From Beroe forskalii (taxonomy: Eukaryota > Ctenophora > Nuda > Beroida > Beroidae): 64,000 nt of DNA. A program made the translations under genes and the position numbers. The stretch is from positions 62,001 through 126,000 of the forward strand of contig WFMF01000300.1 of assembly GCA_011033025.1 (NCBI GenBank), given 5' to 3'. This document shows, piece by piece, positions 11,816 to 24,800 of the stretch (the first letter of the stretch is position 1; every line of letters starts with the position of its first letter). A model generated the notes under the pieces. It searched no databases. It had not been told where the DNA came from and worked only from the letters and a program-made list of their open reading frames with translations.

Positions 11816-14309
11816 ATGGCCATGGGAGATGTGCAGAAGACACGGACAGAGGGGTACGGAGACCAGGTATGCAAAGCTCGTTCAACTTCATTTTAAGAGC
11901 CCAGCGCTAAAACCCCTACTGTATCATAAAATTTGCAGCTCATTCTGGTGTCGTTTCTCATCATAAATCGTATTGTTTGATTATTTGAGTATTATGCGGG
12001 TACCAAAATTGTAGCAAACCCGTGAAATCAATGATAGAATGGTCTATTATGAACGTCCATGCAGTTTCAGAGCACTTCCCCTACACGCCACTCTGTTAAT
12101 TGAAGTCCTTGCTTTAAATTATATAATAACAATACCTAAACGTGTAACTTGTTTATTTATTTATTCGGGGAAGTAAAAGGTACGTGGAAACTTGCATGTC
12201 TACTAAGTCTAAGAACTCGATATTAACATTCGATAAATATCTTTGACCGGTATAAACGGATACAGAATCTCATTTAACAAATTTAAGATCTGACTTCTGA
12301 TTCGTACATGCTAACGGAGCCACCATAAGATCATTGTTTCTTTATTCTCAGAGAGCTCCAGGGCGGAATGCACGTGTTACTGTGCAGCAGGGACACCAAC
12401 TGACGAGGATTCTCAGGATGGCGCAGTGTGTTTGATAATCTGAACTACGACGACCTGGGCTTCTTTGACATCAAGAAGGTCAGTGATCACTTATCAATTC
12501 AAAATCAACAAAGAATTCGCATTTACTACCTTATCGAGTTATCGGGTCACATAATCATCACGGACTTTGATTTCATGGACAGTGAGCCTAGCATGGCTCA
12601 CCCCTAGCGACGTCAGCTAATATGATCATGTTATTAAAGCCATATTAAGGAAGAATTTTTCTTCAAAACCGAATTCCAAACAATCATTGATTAAAACCAC
12701 CTTCCTTTTCCAGGTATCATCCGCTATTGGCGTCACAAAACTGGACCTTATCTGGTACATTGGATACACGAAGGCAAACGGGAAGTGGCGGTACGAATTG
12801 AAGTAAGTATTCTCCATAATTATGGAGAATCGAATAATTATGGAAAACTCTAGTAATCATAGGTCTCGGTATTGTTGAATTGGTAGCTATTTGGTTTGAC
12901 AAAACGTTTACACAAAAAACACGTATCACGATTGATAATTATTTAATTCACTTCCTCCAGGAGCCATGATACGCCGTACTTTTTTACTGATTTTTGCACG
13001 ATTTTAACAACCCTGATTATTATTAAATTATACCCAAAGAATTTAGTGGCTAATTGCACATATGACAGGGGCAACAAGATTCGGGCATTGAATGGACACT
13101 TCGTCGATTTACCTCAGTATTGGAAGCGGCTACCGGTAGTGAAAGACCTAGTCGAGCCTTCTCCTATTGTCCACGGGACCGACAAAGATGCCATCGAGTC
13201 TATCAAGCGTGAGGTAGGTTTATATTATATTTGATGTCAATTATATCTGGATCATGAATAACAATCTTTTTCATCGTCCTACGACATCTTTAGGTCCCGA
13301 GTTTGATTGTATAAACTATACCGAAAAGTAGTGTTGTACGGTTTAAATTAAGATTCACTGATTCGTTACAGAAGAAAGTTACTTGAATTATACTTGATTT
13401 CAATTCTTAATAAAATAAAGAATTGAATGCCCACTCCTCCGCCCCCCCTCCCCCCGAGCAAAAGCAAACAGTCTCAGCCGAAAGTTTACGCTATCGATTT
13501 GATTTCAGGGATTGAAAACTGGCGATCGCTGGGTTCACTTCTGCCGCAAAACGGATTACACGAGTAAGTTCTATTGATGAATTACGTGTACCGCATTCAA
13601 ACAAGCTACCAAGAAGAGAAATTTCGACCAACAAAACTTCTTCATCCAGCTACCTATCATGCTATAAGCACCATATAAGGCTCACACCGTTAGAATGTTT
13701 AAATTCGATCTATTTGACGGAAATTATTGGTTTACTTTTCAAATCATTTCAGAGCTGGGAAGAAAGTCTGCAAACTTCATGGTCGAGCTACTTCCCTCTT
13801 GTCCAGGTACATGATCATGTTAATAAGTTAATAGGTCAATGATGTCATTTGGATCACTATGTATGAACTAAGAAGGTTGCAATGAAGACCTTGTCAGTGA
13901 ATATATTAGCCATACTCACGTATAATTCACTTATAAAACAATATTTTTTTAAATCTCGAAAAACCTTTAACTTATTTAGTTTAAACCGCTTTTAAAAATC
14001 ATAACTAGAAGCTCAGAATCGTCATTAAATTGTACCGACTAAAATTTCAACCGACTATTATATTATGCTCTGACATGCATATGTGACTATAAACATTTCG
14101 AGTCTATAATATTTTTACATATATCCGACAATAATTTTACCCAACTAACATATTGGAGTTTGAAGTTACATTTAATTTCAGTCTTAATGAATCTTATTAA
14201 CGTAGTCATTAACATTCACGCAGTTGTCATTCGACAAGCACGGAATGGCGTTATCCTGGCAAGACAAGATATCCCACCGCAGTATCTCAGATTCTACAGG
14301 CAGTATTAA
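11816..14309 (+). CDS. RNA 2'-phosphotransferase (KptA/Tpt1 family), frame broken in exon 2
   Basis: Exons: 11816-11866, 12352-12478, 12714-12802, 13069-13213, 13509-13563, 13753-13806 and 14224-14309 (TAA). Exons 3-7 join in phase. Family enzymes remove the splice-junction 2'-phosphate from tRNA using NAD+. Matching motifs are IRALNGH (R-x-x-x-GH), PIVHGT, DRWVHF, RNGVIL and DIPPQYL, in the expected order. Exon 2 enters in frame and reads QQGHQLTRILRM, resembling the start of the N-terminal 'LS..LRH' helix. It then meets a TGA near 12434, while the downstream part (GWRSVFDNLNYDDLG) is open in the next frame. The exon is 127 nt, one over a multiple of three, and about a dozen family residues including the conserved His seem missing. 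Either this is a damaged allele or a sequencing error, or the real N-terminal exon structure differs. Confidence 0.82.
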
Positions 14310-15275
14310 TACACAGTACCCTGATAAGCTGATGTATCACTTCAGCATACAATTGTTACCTCTAAGCCTCTACGTGGATACAGATTGAACTAATAGATAT
14401 TGTTTAATTCCATTGTTTAAATCTAGTCAGAACGAAAACTTTCTTCGTGCCGTGATAGTAGCATTTTGTCGGATAATAGTATTTTTATCCACGACCCACC
14501 CCAGGGATTATACATTTACAGTACAACTTTATAAGAATATCCCAATTACTTCTTATTTAATTACAGTAAGGTGTGTATAACAGTATAGTAAAATATTTCT
14601 ATACAGAGCGCATAGCAAAAGTTTTTGAATATTACCTTCATTGTACCTTTTATTATTGTTCATATTATAAATTCTGTCAATGATCAAAGCTACATCATGG
14701 AACCGACGGTATGTTTTTCGAAGCAAGCAAAACCATTTAAGATATATCATACAGTTATCACAAAAAGGATGATGCAAACGATGGCAATTTTAAAGTTATG
14801 AGATTTGAGATTTTTAATTTTTTAGAGAGGAGGAAGTGCAAGCTGTAACGTTTTCTTCAATATAATATAAACCTACTAATATTATAAATTAAAAAACCGA
14901 ATTACTTTTGTTATGTTGAATACTCTATTATTTTGATTTATTGAGAAGTTCTTGATTCGTGTTTGAGAGTTATCACATATTACGTCATCAGACAAGGGGG
15001 GGGGGGTTCCAAATGATTACAGATGATGACAGAGAGGAGGGAGTGGGTTTCCATTTTTATTGGAGGTTAATATATATATGTAGCGGGTGATATCTTCCAG
15101 AGTTGATAGCGATATGATCATTTCGGAAATAATGGTTACAATTTTATCAAATTCATAACCATTTCTCTTTTAATCACTTAGCAGTTATTCAATTATCTAA
15201 ATCATTTTTGTTTAAAAGTTAATACTTTAATAGTGGTAATAACGTTTCATATTATTTTAGTATAGAAGGGTTATC

Positions 15276-18200
15276 ATGCATAAGCTAGGCAGAAAACTCG
15301 GCGATGGAACAGTACAGGAGTTTCCCTCTCGTGGTGGACCATCTGCACTACAGCTCCTCCTCATCGGAGGTACCTTTAACATATAATATATCGATTGCCG
15401 AGAACAATTTAAAACTGTTTGGGTCCCGCAGCCGCAGCAGCAAACTAGATTAACATACGGTTAATAATAATTATATTATGAATTTTTATCGCAGCTCTTT
15501 CGTGGTGATGTACCGTATTTGCTTAAAACTGTTTAATGGCCAAGCAAGTACTACATGATAGCAGTAATAAAAAAGTGAGAACATGCGGCTTCATTGTTCT
15601 GGTTCAACCATGATATAATTTCACAAGATTTGGACACAGATCTGTCACGATACAAACCTTCAGTAAAGGATCCCAGTTTCATGTCACATAATGTATTAAA
15701 GTATAATGCTCTATTTCCATAATATGCGAATTGAACTTTAACTGAAGCTTTGTGGCGATCAATTAATCCCAACCAATTTCTTGCAAATATAATGTGCAAA
15801 GTGCATCGCCTGCAATTAAAATTCATGTCATTATTTTAGGTGGTAAAAATCTACTTACTTACTAACTGTAGTGGCTGCGGAACCCAAAAAAATTCAAATT
15901 GTTTTTGGCTGTCCTTTGTAACAAACATCGTTTATTGTAACTATAAAATCATGTTGTTGCTTGGAAATTTTCAAATGTTTTATCAACATACATTTTCAAC
16001 CATCTGAAGAGTATGAGTTGGTTAACATTACTGATTTTATATCAGCAATAAAACAACATGAGTCAATACTGTCGATACAGTAGTCAGTTACAGTATTAAC
16101 AGTATTGGCTGTTGTTATAATAGATATACCTGTAAAGTGTTTTTCCGTTTTGTTGTGTTTTTCCGTTTTGTGGTAATGCCGTCCGTGTTTTTATGTTTTG
16201 TGGTAATGTCGTCCGTTAAACTAATTTCTGGTAAAACTTGATTTTTTCTGAAATTTTCATATAATAGTCTCACGCACATTTAACATAGCTCCTCTGCGAA
16301 TTACATGCCTTGATATCTAGCGTCTCTCACATACACTTTATAGACATGCTAAATGAAAAACCCATCTATTACAAGAGCTCTATTTGATAAATCCGACACC
16401 GCATCAATGTTATATCTTTTCTACATCAACATTATATAAAATAGATCTTTGCTAATTCACATGCCAAGATATCATGCGTCTTCTTTGTATCCTCATGTAA
16501 TTTATAGCCCCAGGATGAATATTATTCACAGTCATCCCAAACCACAGCTACATATAACCTACGTGTTACAAATATGCGAAACACGTTCGACTATTATATT
16601 ACTTTAGCGAAAGCCATTCATAACATATCTAAATTTATCACGGCTCCACTCTTCGAGTGTCGCGTGATAAATTAGATATAAATATTTCGTAGCAAGCTAC
16701 TCAATATTTATATCCTATTACATACTCATTTCATTCGTATGTAATAGAGATATGTTAATTCCTGGTCTTTCGCTAAAGTACATTTAATACCTCAGACTAG
16801 CTCGGCGTAAATTTTCGTGTCTTACACCCGGGTTCCTGTTACGAGAAAACTTGCGAGAAAACTCGCAAGAAAACTTACGAGAAATGTTTTCGCCGCAGTT
16901 CCTGTACAAAAATTCTCGCGAGAAAAACCACCTTTTTTCCTCGCGAGAATACTCGCGAGAAATTTGAACACGTTTTTTTGCACATTTTCCTCGCAAGAAT
17001 TCTCGCAAGGAAAATACGAAAAAGGAATAATTGAATTTGGATGGAATGTTACACATAATGGGAATATCGAATTATGAGCGTCAATTACGTCCAAGCAAAA
17101 CAAAAAACTCGTGTACAGGAACTACGTTGATGAAAATCCTGATTTCTCGCAAGTTTTCTTGAAAGTTTTTTCGTGAGTTTTTCTCGTAACAGGAACCCGG
17201 GTGTAACAGAGCTCGTTAATAACATGTCTAAAACAGCGAGTAAGATCGCAATTTTTACAAATCACTATTTTTATATCGGTATATATTTATATAGTGGGCG
17301 CTGGCAAACTCTTTTTTGAAAAAAGAGTCTTGAAAAAAGTTTTTTCAAGACTTGGTCCAACACCACTAACAGTATTTGGTGCTGGTACTGTTGCCTTTTA
17401 TATTGTGTTTGGTTAGAAGTTCCGGCTCTTGTGTTGGTTCAGAGATGCCCACGGCCACTATTTTGATACTGTTCTAGGCAGGAGATCAATACCGACTATA
17501 ACGACACACAGTTGGCCAGCAAATTTGAATAATTCAATAAACTTGTGTTCTGGACGTCTCACTGGGATAGTAAAGGATCATAAATTCACGCCAAGGCATC
17601 ACCTACAATCAATATTTAATATTACTTACCGACCATGTTATAGAAACTATAAATTTACTTATACCCTTATTCTTTTAACAGATTCAAACAGCAACAACAT
17701 CCGTATTGATAGACGGAGATTCCCGTCAGAGGAACGGGCTCCCGCAATCAGACTCAACGGCCGACGTGAGACTGTGTACACGACATCTGAACTTCTCAGC
17801 ATCACGGAGTCGAGCCTGCCGCATGTGCTGCTTGAGTACACGGACCTTGTCATCATGATCGGTCTCAACGACATCAAGAGGAAGGACAACGCATTGGTGG
17901 TAAGAGTTTAAGACGTAGGTTGCTATTGACGTTGTTGATCGATTTCAATTTGTAAATAGTATAGATATAATACCATATATTACTACCTACAATTTGAAAC
18001 AAATTGGGAGAAGTATTAATCAATAGTTGATACTAGTGGGTACTTGTAGTATAGTTGACAACAGAGAGAATGGCAATCGATACCAGTATGAGTTGTAGCT
18101 ATAAACAAAAACCATAAAATGTATCAATTTAAAAGGCTGTAGGTACCTGTATAGTGTATAAGTATGGCAAATAATGAAAATCGATATGATTCCCTACTTT

Positions 18201-19021
18201 CAGGATAAACAATGCTCATCGCTCATTCACCTTAATACAATTATTACTCCATTAGGCGGTCAGGAACCTACAAGAGTCCGTGCGGAGGGTGTGGACACTG
18301 AACAAGCACATCAGAATATACCTTGTCGAGGTTCCTCCATCATTGGACAGGGCGATAACAGAGAGAGCGATGCACCTCAACGGGCTCATACGAACTATGA
18401 TACAAGTAAGTGTGGATTAAAGAGAGAACCATAAAAAGTTCCTATCATCTTATCATGGCTTTGGATTCAGACCAATAACTCAATAATAGATAACACGCAG
18501 CTGATATATAACACAGGGACATGATCGGGCCAAATCAAAACACGGCCACTTCTGCACTGTGCTTAGTAGATTAGAATAGCATTACCGTAGGCCCCAAAGT
18601 GGGAATCAAGCTCCCATAACGACATTTGCAAGAAGCAGGCGAGATGAATAATTGCATCATGAGCGCAGTTCTTGCTTTCCATTTTTTAGTCAAACAAAAC
18701 TGATTACTTCAAGATGAAGATTGAAGGAAAGTGGAAACCGAAAAATGTTTTTGGAGTATGACGCATTGCTTGGTTAGCTAGGTATATAATATAACTAAGT
18801 AGTTGAAAATTTGAAACAATTTATCAAATTTTTTACAGGGCGTGCAGGTGATCCAGACATGGGATGTCCTATATGACCGGACAACGAAGACGCTCAGGAG
18901 ACACTTCGGAGTCCAAGAAGAAAAGGTGAAGCTACACTTGACCATCGAAGGCTTGGACGTTGTCACAGGCCTCATAACCTACGCCATCAAGCAGACTTCA
19001 GGCATCACGAGATGGCGATAG
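15276..19021 (+). CDS. SGNH-hydrolase-like protein, copy 2 (four exons)
   Basis: Exons at 15276-15369, 17682-17899, 18256-18405 and 18839-19021 have exactly the same lengths (94, 218, 150, 183 nt) and phases as copy 1 and give another intact 214-residue protein. Motifs LLLIGDS, IMIGLND and KLHLTIEG are unchanged. By hand count the exons differ from copy 1 at about 15 silent sites and 4 replacement sites (Ser to Asn next to GDS, Thr to Ala, Lys to Gln at the end of exon 3, Ala to Thr near the C terminus). Both copies therefore look functional and constrained. Intron 1 here is longer because of inserted MITEs. As in copy 1, Val occupies the usual catalytic Asp position. Confidence 0.8.
16602..16778. 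mobile_element. 177-bp MITE, TIR CTTTAGCGAAAG
   Basis: Ends are CTTTAGCGAAAG and CTTTCGCTAAAG, flanked on both sides by TA. Subterminal CATAACATATCT/AGATATGTTA also pair. It sits in intron 1 of SGNH copy 2 within a 0.5-kb block absent from copy 1. The TA duplication fits Tc1/mariner-type mobilisation. Confidence 0.75.
16825..17203. mobile_element. 379-bp MITE, TIR CACCCGGGTTCCTG
   Basis: The terminal repeat is about 25 bp: CACCCGGGTTCCTGTTACGA and onwards on the left, with its reverse complement on the right. The element is flanked by TA. Internally it has several CTCGCGAGAA-type words forming a long fold-back. Copy 1 of the duplication shows the empty site (GTGTCTAACAGAG at about 2199-2211), so this insertion postdates the duplication. 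Confidence 0.9.
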
Positions 19022-19192
19022 ACAATTATTGCATCTACTGACCAAACTAATCTCACCCATGAAAGATATATACCGAGAAGTTCCTTATACTCTTACATAA
19101 TATATCTTCAATCTTAAACTCTTATTAGTGGCCAGAATTGTTTTCTAGAAAACTATAGAAACAAAATGTAAACTAAACTAGCCCCTAAGCCC

Positions 19193-19198
19193 AATAAA
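19193..19198 (+). terminator. Polyadenylation signal AATAAA
   Basis: AATAAA about 170 bp past the stop of SGNH copy 2, at the position equivalent to 4092-4097. Confidence 0.5.
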
Positions 19199-19789
19199 AC
19201 AGGTCTTTGTGTCCTTATCTTCTTAAATTTGCGTAAAATCAGCCATGGATCATATCCACGGCTGATGTTTTTGCTGATTTTTGTGAACCAGTTGCATGAT
19301 TCACTTTGACAATAAGTCTGTGAGGCTGATGTTCATTATTTGAGCTTTAAATGGTTAGGGAAGGACAATATCGCCTTATAATTGCATTAGTATACATAAT
19401 ATAGTACAGTTTGAATGTACAGAACTCGGGATATATTGCTTTACTGTATATTAAAGACTTATACTCGATTATTTGTAGCAACCACGCATCCATTACAGAT
19501 TTATGTAATTCCCTGAACAGTTATGCCGGGAACCCGAATATTCAGCTCAAAAAAGTGATTCGACAAGTTCTATCACGCTAATTCTTAACTTTCATTCATG
19601 AACACTTGCTAGCGATGAAACTTGAGCCATTTTTGTATAGATGTGACTAGAGCTGTCAGTGATTCTAAAGATTGCATTACAGTACTTATGGAAATAAAAC
19701 TTGATTTTAAGATTTTATTAAGGGATTAAAATGTTAACTTATTAGATTATTAAAATATTACTATTAATTTTAATTCTAATTTCTGTCAA

Positions 19790-20170
19790 ACAGTTGTATA
19801 ATCCTTTTGATTGGAATTGGGCGGGAATGGTTCCTTTGGCACTCTAAAACTCTGAAGTATGTTATCCAACCATAATATTGGATAAGATTTCGCCTTAAAA
19901 TCCCAAGTCTCATTGCTTGTTACAGATTTGGGCCACTTTTCGCGCATTTATGAGACTGGGGATTTGTTTGTGCGTGGCCGAGGGTTGGGAATGCTTTAGT
20001 TAACCTCCAGAAACTCTCAAATATGTTATCTGACCATTATATTTATAATAGGTTAGGTAGTCGTATATCGCCTAAAATCCCCAAGTCTCATAGCACGAGA
20101 CTTGTGACACATTTGTGACAGTTTTGCACATTTATGAGACTAGGGATTTGGGCGTGGCTCAAGGTTGGGC
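19790..20170. repeat. Diverged 343-bp satellite monomer
   Basis: It shows the same word order as the array at 7837-9112 (CAAGTCTCAT, GCGCATTTATGAGAC, TTATCTGACCAT, GGGATTTGGGCGTGGC) but with more substitutions and small insertions. It lies at the right edge of duplication copy 2, matching 4720-5126 at the edge of copy 1. Confidence 0.8.
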
Positions 20171-20211
20171 GTGGCTCCAATGATGGCCTGGCAACTCTTA
20201 AACATGATACC

Positions 20212-20450
20212 TAAGGCGCCAGTAACGTTCGTCGGTCGATCGATGGGAATTGGTCGATCGATCAACTCCATTGGAACGAATGATGTGTTTTACTAGTCCC
20301 TAATGACATGAATCGTGTTTAAATGAGGAATATTTCGTTGTTTCCCTACTAGCTCAAAGATTTTCTATTTAAAACACATCATTCGATCAAATGAAGTTGA
20401 TCGATCGACCAATTCCATTCGATCGACCGACGAACGTAACGGCCGCCTTA
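20212..20450. mobile_element. Fold-back MITE, about 238 bp
   Basis: Arms of roughly 80 bp are inverted copies: GTAACGTTCGTCGGTCGATCG near 20220 and its complement near 20435, both continuing through GGAATTGGTCGATCGATC to ATGATGTGTTTTA. The outermost bases read TAAGGCG and CGCCTTA, compatible with a TA duplication. About 80 bp of unique sequence lies between the arms. No coding capacity. Confidence 0.85.
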
Positions 20451-20879
20451 CCATAACAACTCATATCAAGCACATTTGAGGCACCCCCCCTTAAAAGTTG
20501 TTGGAAAGGAAAAAAGAAAAATAGAGATCTGTGAGATCGGGATATGCATAATATACAAATATGTGCAGTGTACGCAGTGTTTCACAGTTGACAGGTAAAT
20601 GAGCCGAATGAGTTGGGATTGGAGTAATAAAGTCGCCTATCATGAAAAGGAGATGCAATTATAAGTTCATAAGATTTGTGTATATTATCTCTAAGAGTGC
20701 CTAGATAGCTAGATGACTAGAAGAACATATTTCTTGACAAACTGAATATCAATAAATATCCTATTAGTTATGTCCTATAATTATACGGTTGATTCACCTT
20801 GACTCTGACACTTATTCCGGGATTGATCATGGCCGGCTTCAGATTGATTCGGCTCGTTTCGGATATTGATTCGGGTTGA
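20451..20879. other. No gene recognised
   Basis: AT-rich spacer between the fold-back MITE and the GAAACAAGCC array. I see no supported exon or structured RNA. Confidence 0.4.
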
Positions 20880-21545
20880 ATCGTTTGATTCGGTTGATTT
20901 ACTCGAAACAAGCCGAAACAAGCGAAACAAGCTGAAACAAGCAATCAAGCGAAACAAGCCGAAACAAGCGAATCAACGAAACAGCGAACAAAACAAGCCG
21001 AAAAGCCGAAACAACAGATCAACCCGGAAACGCCGTCGCCGAACAAAAAATGCAAAACTGCTTGTTTCGAGTTGATTCAACTTGTTTCGCTGTTTCGCTT
21101 TTTCGGGTTGAGTCGCTTGTCGGGGTTGATTCGGCTTGTTTCGGGTGATTCGGCTTGTTTCGGGGTGATTCGGCTTGTTTCGGGTTGTTCCAGTTTAGTA
21201 AAAAATTGGCTTGATTCGGCTTGATTCGGGTTGTTTCGTGTTTTTCTGTCGTATCCAAGCGAAACAAGGCGAACCAATTTGAACAATCAACCGAAACAAG
21301 TTGAAACAAGCCGGAAACAAATAAAACAAGTGGAAAATACAAAACTGCTTGTTTCGGGTTGTTTCTCGGGTTGATTCGCTTGTTTCGGGCTGTTTCGCTT
21401 GTTTCGCTTGTTTCGGGTTGTTTCGGGTTGTTTCGGCTCTCGTTTCGCCTTGTTTCGGCTTGTTTCAGGTTTGGTTGGTTCGGGGTGGTTTCGGGTCGTT
21501 CCGCTTGTTTCGGCTTGTTTCGGGGTGGTTTCGCTAGTTCCTGCT
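20880..21545. repeat. GAAACAAGCC decamer array switching strand
   Basis: The 10-bp word GAAACAAGCC and variants run forward at about 20890-21015, appear as the complement (CTTGTTTCGG) at 21055-21235, forward again at 21255-21335, and as the complement at 21345-21535. The alternating blocks can pair with each other over long stretches. Short open frames here are low-complexity by-products. Confidence 0.9.
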
Positions 21546-21833
21546 TTTAGTATCTACGACAATGTGGTTGCTCTTAACGTATTTGTGTTACCTAAAATTT
21601 GGATTGGAAAATCGATATTCAGTAATTATTTAATGTCTGACATACACCCTTATTGACAAGACTTTGAATTTATAGGTTCGCCGCCGTCGACCCAGAGTCC
21701 CCCGACCCATAGTCCCCGACCTATAGTCCTATACTCATTTTGCCAATAATAAAGTAGATATTGTTTGTTATGTGCGGATTGTACTGAGTTCCTGTTTCAA
21801 TTTCTTCCCATCCATAATATATCGAATTGATGT

Positions 21834-24800
21834 TTATATTTTCCTCTGCAATAGAAATGTAGAACTATTACAAGTAGTTTTGAAATTCTCAAAATATGCA
21901 GGAATTGAGGAATATAAATGCGAGGTATTACCAGTAGCTTTGAAGTGGTAAAAGCAGAGTTCCTCCGAGGAAGAGGGTTCTGAGCCTCGTCGTCTACCAG
22001 TCGGTGGTCTTTGTCCTTGGATATGTAGTGTGTACCAACCAGCAGCAGCTCCTCTTCCAAATCCCTGGACACATCGTGACATCATGGAATTTAGGTGTAG
22101 TGTGAAGGAATGGTCAAAAATTTACTACCTAAGAATTGTCTGCAATTGCACATAACGCGAAATTCTTTAGATTATTCTTTAACTATTATATGGACATAAA
22201 CTATATTATGGACATAAACGTACTTGAGACCATCCAGGGCTGACTGGTAAATAACGTAGTATCCGTTGCTATCCTGAGCATGTGTGATGCCCTCATCTTC
22301 TGAGTAGAAATCGTCGAGACTATCAACGTCGCCGCTTTCGAAGTACTCCGATAACTTCTGTCTGACAACAAAATTATGCATGTTAGAGTGCGTACTACCC
22401 AGTACTATACGTGAAGGAGAATGAAATGATGCAGGGATATTGGACAACTGCAGGCAAAACACTGCTTTACTCACTAACTTACCTACTAAAGTACTTACCA
22501 AGGTTCTGAAGGTTCCCGCATAGCATTATAGGTACCCCAACAGTTTTAATTCTTTTTGTTACTTACATATGCTAAAACAATTCTAAATTGCCATTCATAT
22601 GAATCATGAAGAAAACAAACTTAGAAACAATCAATTATTGCAATGTCATACATGTGTTCGATCCGAGTGTTGTGCAGAAAAGAGGAGTCACTTCGGCCGA
22701 TTTCGCCGTCCTTCTTCTTGTCCCAGTTGCCAGCCAAATCGAGGTTTATAGTTCTCTCGATCGACTTGAAGTAATTTAATATGCCAAGACACTGAGGGAT
22801 TTAATCCTGTCATTGGCTAAGACTACATTTGGGTGCTATGGTAAATGTACAGTAAACACAAGCCTGGCATTTCACTCGCGTAATTGCAGCCCATTTCAGT
22901 AATGTGGTGATTCCATGTTTACTAAGCACTGAAATAAAACCTGCATGTGAAATGCTATTTGAGCAGATAATCGGTTCTTAATTGGATTATGGTCCATTTC
23001 TTAATCCAGTTACATACCAACAACGGCAAATGGTGAGCGCGCGCACGCAAACACGACATCATGGAAATGTCACACTGCTAGATTACACCAAGATAACGCT
23101 ATACAAGATTTGCATCGCGCGTTACGCAAAGTACATGAAAAACCAACAAATTTTTCTGCCCCAAATAAGAAATTTGAATTTTCTCTAATGAATCATGGGT
23201 TTTGATTGACTTGGAACGGAAATTCATAGATGCAGCATACACAAATACACAAAATCGAACCAACCGATCTTCTCATATGCCTCAATTTCAAGTGCCTGAG
23301 CATGAGGTAAGCCATGTGTGCGTCTTTGCCGCTCGAGGTCTTGCCCGTGTGTCCGAAACCCAAGTTTCCTGGAGCAAAGGAGAAGGCCCCGTGGACACCG
23401 TTTGCTTCAGGTCCCCGGCCTGACAGTGCTCCGAGGACCCCGTCATCTTCTCCATTAACGTCACTCACAGAGTCCTTGTCGTCAAATTCATCACTGAGGG
23501 CGTGGTTTTAATCTAGTTAGTTAGATTCATGTAATGCTTGTTAGATATCATTTCATGGCATTACCAGTATGAACTAAGGTAGTTTCAATCAAGAAATTGG
23601 AACAATTGCTACGATATACCGATGTGAAGAAAGTGAGAGCACACATCGTAAGAAGTTTTATTACCTATAACGGTCCTACTGTACGAATAAAATAGTGTGT
23701 TGCATGAGTGCGGTGAAGTGAAATTAACGTTGGAAGCACACTCAAAACTGGTATATTAAAACTGGTATATTAAAATAGTTGATATTGTATATAGTTTATT
23801 GTAAGTCAGAGGCAAAACAATTGCTCGTATAATGTTTAAAAACGAAAGTTATAATTAAATTTAGTAACAGTGTGCAAGAAATCTTAAAAATGAGTCGGTG
23901 ACATGCTGACGATCACTGGAATTCACAATCACAACTGCACCATCTTTAACGCCGAAATTATCTGTGTTACTTACGCGGCACAAATTCCTCTAAGATGAAC
24001 AATGAACATGAAAATAGAACTGACTAAATTTTGTACAGAAGAAACACTCATTGCTATCAGCTATACACTACTTATTCAAATTAAACACTCATCATATCAA
24101 GTATGGAATCCTCACTTTTGGTTTTCTCCGAGGTGTATTCGCCTCCAGATTCCCTGGGTGTCTTTGCCGGCCGGGTGGGAGGCCACGGAGTGGGGACGCA
24201 TGTTGGACGGTATCTCCCGGAGATTGGACACGTAGTTCTTCAGCGACTTCGACACGTCCTGCGATATAGGGGAGTAAGTTTTAGTTCAACGCTTCGAACT
24301 GTCAACGGGAGTAAGTATTTTGTGAGGTTGAAATGTTTAATTATAACATTCGAGAGCTGTAAATCAATTTAGTAAATTACACAAATCCGGATTTTATCTG
24401 ATAAGTGCTATCAGCCTATTAGGATATTAACTTATTAAGAACTCTTAAAGAAGAATCCTATTCAATTGACAGGTTGATGAACAAAATGGGCGTTTGGCCC
24501 AAGCTACAGCTCTTTGTACTTTTGTAAAGGAAAGAAGGAATGCACTAGTAAGCTAGTTCACCCAAAAGCAGGACCCCAGGAAGTCAGTCCACGAACCTGG
24601 AGACTATCGTTGTCAAGGAAAGCAGCAGCGCTCTTCAGCAGCTCGTCCACCGTGTTCCGCTGCTTGATGTGTGATATCGCTGTCTGTCTGGCGCTGTCTA
24701 GCTCCGGATATACCTGCTTGTGCGACTCCCAGCCCGAGGGCTTCAGGAACGTGTTGATCACCAGCGTGGGATCCATGTCCTCCTGAGGGAGTTGGGTGAT

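Larger units (their letters stand above)
14611..20150 (+). repeat. Segmental duplication, copy 2
   Basis: Direct-orientation copy of about 440-5075. It is longer mainly because of an extra block at 16262-16781 and a MITE at 16825-17203, both absent from copy 1. The four coding exons are kept intact, whereas the flanking open frames of copy 1 (for example 4321-4656) are destroyed here by indels and stops. Edges were set by eye. Confidence 0.9.

Noticed and set aside
17429..17911. 160-codon plus-strand frame covering SGNH copy 2 exon 2
   Set aside because: Only 17682-17899 is exon; the part upstream of the acceptor is intron read-through and is not open in copy 1.
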